From NCBI GenBank assembly GCA_013396915.1, contig VWZL01000813.1, forward strand, positions 93,043 to 157,042: a stretch of 64,000 nt of DNA. Reading direction: 5' to 3'. Both the position numbers and the translations under genes were made by a program. This stretch comes from Stercorarius parasiticus. Its lineage: Eukaryota; Chordata; Aves; Charadriiformes; Stercorariidae. The notes beneath the pieces are model-generated. The model saw only the letters and a program-made list of their open reading frames with translations. It made no database searches and had not been told where the DNA came from. Position 1 is the first letter of the stretch. Each line of letters opens with the position of its first letter. Shown in pieces: positions 62,263 to 64,000 of this stretch.

Positions 62263-63798
62263 TTTAACCACTGACTTCCTATTCACTTACTTTTGCCCTT
62301 CCTATCTGCATTCTCTGTTATGGAACCTGCATCTCCTAGTTTTTTCAGCATGGCATTGCTGCTTCCCTCCCGCTTGACATCACCGAGCATGGGACAGGGC
62401 TGACTGACAGATCTGCTCCAAGGGTTCTCCAGCAGCTGCAGTCAGGTGCCCAGTCTGTTCAGTCTACATCAATCTTACGACCCACATACAAATGGATGCT
62501 TGTCACAAGACCTTATAACGTCATGTGTCAGTCACTTGAGCAGGTGCATTTTCACATCATTTGGCTGTAAGGAAGAGAATTTTGTCAGGGTTTCCAGCAG
62601 CCTCGAAAGCTCTGCAAAAGCTGGAGGTGTGTTTTATGGGTTTACATAATTGGTAGGAACCTATGATTTGGAAAGAGCAGCTGATAGCCTGTGAGTTGCC
62701 TGTTTTGATTCTTCTAGCCTGGATAACCAAAAACCTAGTGATAGTACTTTCCATAATTTCATGACATATTATTTCTTACTGTGGGGAGAGGAAGGGAAAG
62801 ATTTGGAAGGACCAAAGGGATAAAGAGAATTGTAATGGCTATATGCAGTGAAAACAAGCAAAATGATTCATAATTAACCTCAGCAATAAATTATTCTAAA
62901 CGGAGTAAAGATTTTAGAAATATAACATATTATATATATTGTATTAATCAAATGGTGGTCATTTCTAACAAACTTGCTTTACTTGTGTTAGTACAGCACT
63001 ACAGTATGTTACTAGTAGTTGTCTTTTTGTCACTGTCAAATGATTGTTACATGCAAAAGTAGTTATGTGCCAAGTAAATCTGACAGCGCTTTGCAGAAAG
63101 GCAGAAATCTATCTTCTTGTGCTTGATTGATTTGTCAGTGTTGCCAGAAAACCTAGTCTTAGATCAGGTATGAATCATGGTATGTTTAAGAATAATACAA
63201 TTTTTCAGTCTTCCTTTGTAAAAGCTTGGAGTTTGAGAATCATTCATTTGAAAAATGGCATTTATTATTTTATTTGAAATTTTTTTTTAGTGTAAGTAGC
63301 TTGTTTATGTATACTCCTGACTGTTAATGAACCATGGGTTTTAATGTTGTTTAAAAATAACTATTCCTTTAATGAAAATGGCATAGGATTCTATATTCTA
63401 ATTCGAGTGATCTTATATAAATGAAAATAGCAGGCATTTAATTTGTTCTTTATTTTTAATGTGTTGTATGCTCAATTTTTTATTTTAACATATTTATAGC
63501 TGTTAATGTGACACATTTCTTCCAGATAGTTACTTCTGAAACTTGTTAACACTGATGCTGAAAGGAGAGAAAAGTAATACTACATGAAATACCAAATATT
63601 ATATTAACATATTGATGTGGAGTAGAGTGCATAAAAAAATTGTCTCACTGTTCAGATGCATTAAACTACTGGAAAATTAAAACAAAGTTTAGCAGTTTCC
63701 ATCTCCCTCTCAAGTCCAATGTATTTTATGCACATTTTCTGGCAAGGATTTTGTCTAAAATATTTACTTTGTATAAGTTTGTGTTTTCTTTTTTTCAG

Positions 63799-63996
63799 AG
63801 CACGTTCAAATTTAAATCTGAGAGTGACATTCATCTTGCTGAGCACCATAAACAAGTGCTGTATGATGGGAAACTTGCAAGTAGCATTGCTTTTACTTAT
63901 AACGCGAAGGCTACTGATGCTCAGCTATGCCTTGAGTCCTCACCAAAGGAAAATCCTTCCATTTTTGTACACTCCCCCCATGCTCTTATGCTTCAG
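63799..63996 (+). CDS. NBEA: NBEA coding exon, downstream of ConA-like domain (last in window)
   Basis: Sixty-six codons in phase 0: [55 protein letters not shown] and [11 protein letters not shown]. The acceptor is a strong T tract ending in tttttcag before 63799. The exon is taken to end at CAG|GTTT because neurobeachin, as I recall it, continues with Asp after MLQ, whereas reading through would give Val. Only four bases of the presumed donor are inside the window, so the right border is an inference. This is the start of the segment leading into the DUF4704 region; the BEACH and WD40 domains lie well beyond the right edge. Confidence 0.9.
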
Positions 63997-64000
63997 GTTT

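Larger units (their letters stand above)
56407..63798 (+). other. NBEA: NBEA intron, 7,392 bp
   Basis: GTAATA at 56407 to ttttttcag at 63798, phase 0. It contains a short LTR end fragment (57713-57765), a TA-rich patch (59083-59120), a perfect 13-bp hairpin (61482-61513) and a minus-sense CR1 (61664-62262). A slightly GC-richer stretch at 59600-59920 and another at 62330-62460 match no family that I recognise. Confidence 0.85.

Noticed and set aside
28246..63996. The gene could be LRBA, the paralogue of NBEA
   Set aside because: Segments such as [23 protein letters not shown] context and GQLGAVYVFTEALNPAQ fit NBEA; the LRBA residues I remember at these sites differ.
1..64000. CRISPR arrays, bacterial operons, tRNA or rRNA genes
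   Set aside because: No regularly spaced repeats, no tRNA-like clover structure recognised, and the sequence is vertebrate intronic DNA.

Overview
The window is a piece of a vertebrate, almost certainly bird, genome. It is low in GC, has no operon-like coding density, and is strewn with CR1 non-LTR retrotransposon fragments that end in the avian-type ATTCTATG/ATTCTGTG 3' tail. It also holds LTR pieces of the avian endogenous retrovirus type whose outer end reads TGTCGTGGTTT on the plus strand. The species cannot be named from this sequence.

The only protein-coding gene I can support is neurobeachin (NBEA), on the plus strand. Eight exons are present (28246-28477, 34770-34870, 35121-35216, 39374-39495, 47148-47274, 54731-54850, 56260-56406, 63799-63996). 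All have AG/GT borders and all phases match, giving 1143 nt or 381 continuous codons. They encode part of the N-terminal armadillo-like region followed by the ConA-like (LamG-type, jelly-roll) domain. The BEACH, PH-like and WD40 parts lie downstream, outside the window. The first exon and promoter lie upstream, so bases 1-28245 are read as the large intron preceding the second coding exon.

Layout: 1-28245 is 5' intron with CR1 copies (1-132, 3799-4990, 7925-8430, 9957-10974, 11955-12462, 14945-15386, 15418-15497, 22590-22985, 25336-25476, 25869-25940, 26000-26600) and an ERV LTR (19283-19812). Bases 28246-63996 hold the eight exons and seven introns. These introns carry further CR1 copies (36612-36988, 38062-38255, 42640-43105, 50480-51560 ancient, 53441-53915, 61664-62262) and two short LTR fragments (43106-43265, 57713-57765).

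No RNA gene, CpG-island promoter, nested gene or CRISPR-like structure was recognised. The most interesting unexplained signal is a 44-nt sequence at 54323-54366 with a good acceptor and a near-perfect donor. It lies 364 bp upstream of an NBEA exon, and its inclusion would shift the frame and bring an immediate stop, so it is a candidate poison exon. Other points of interest are a perfect 13-bp hairpin at 61482-61513, tandem duplications at 25011-25175 and 44908-44959, an LTR fragment sitting directly against a CR1 body at 43105/43106, and a very old CR1 body at 50.5-51.6 kb. No new biological system was found.
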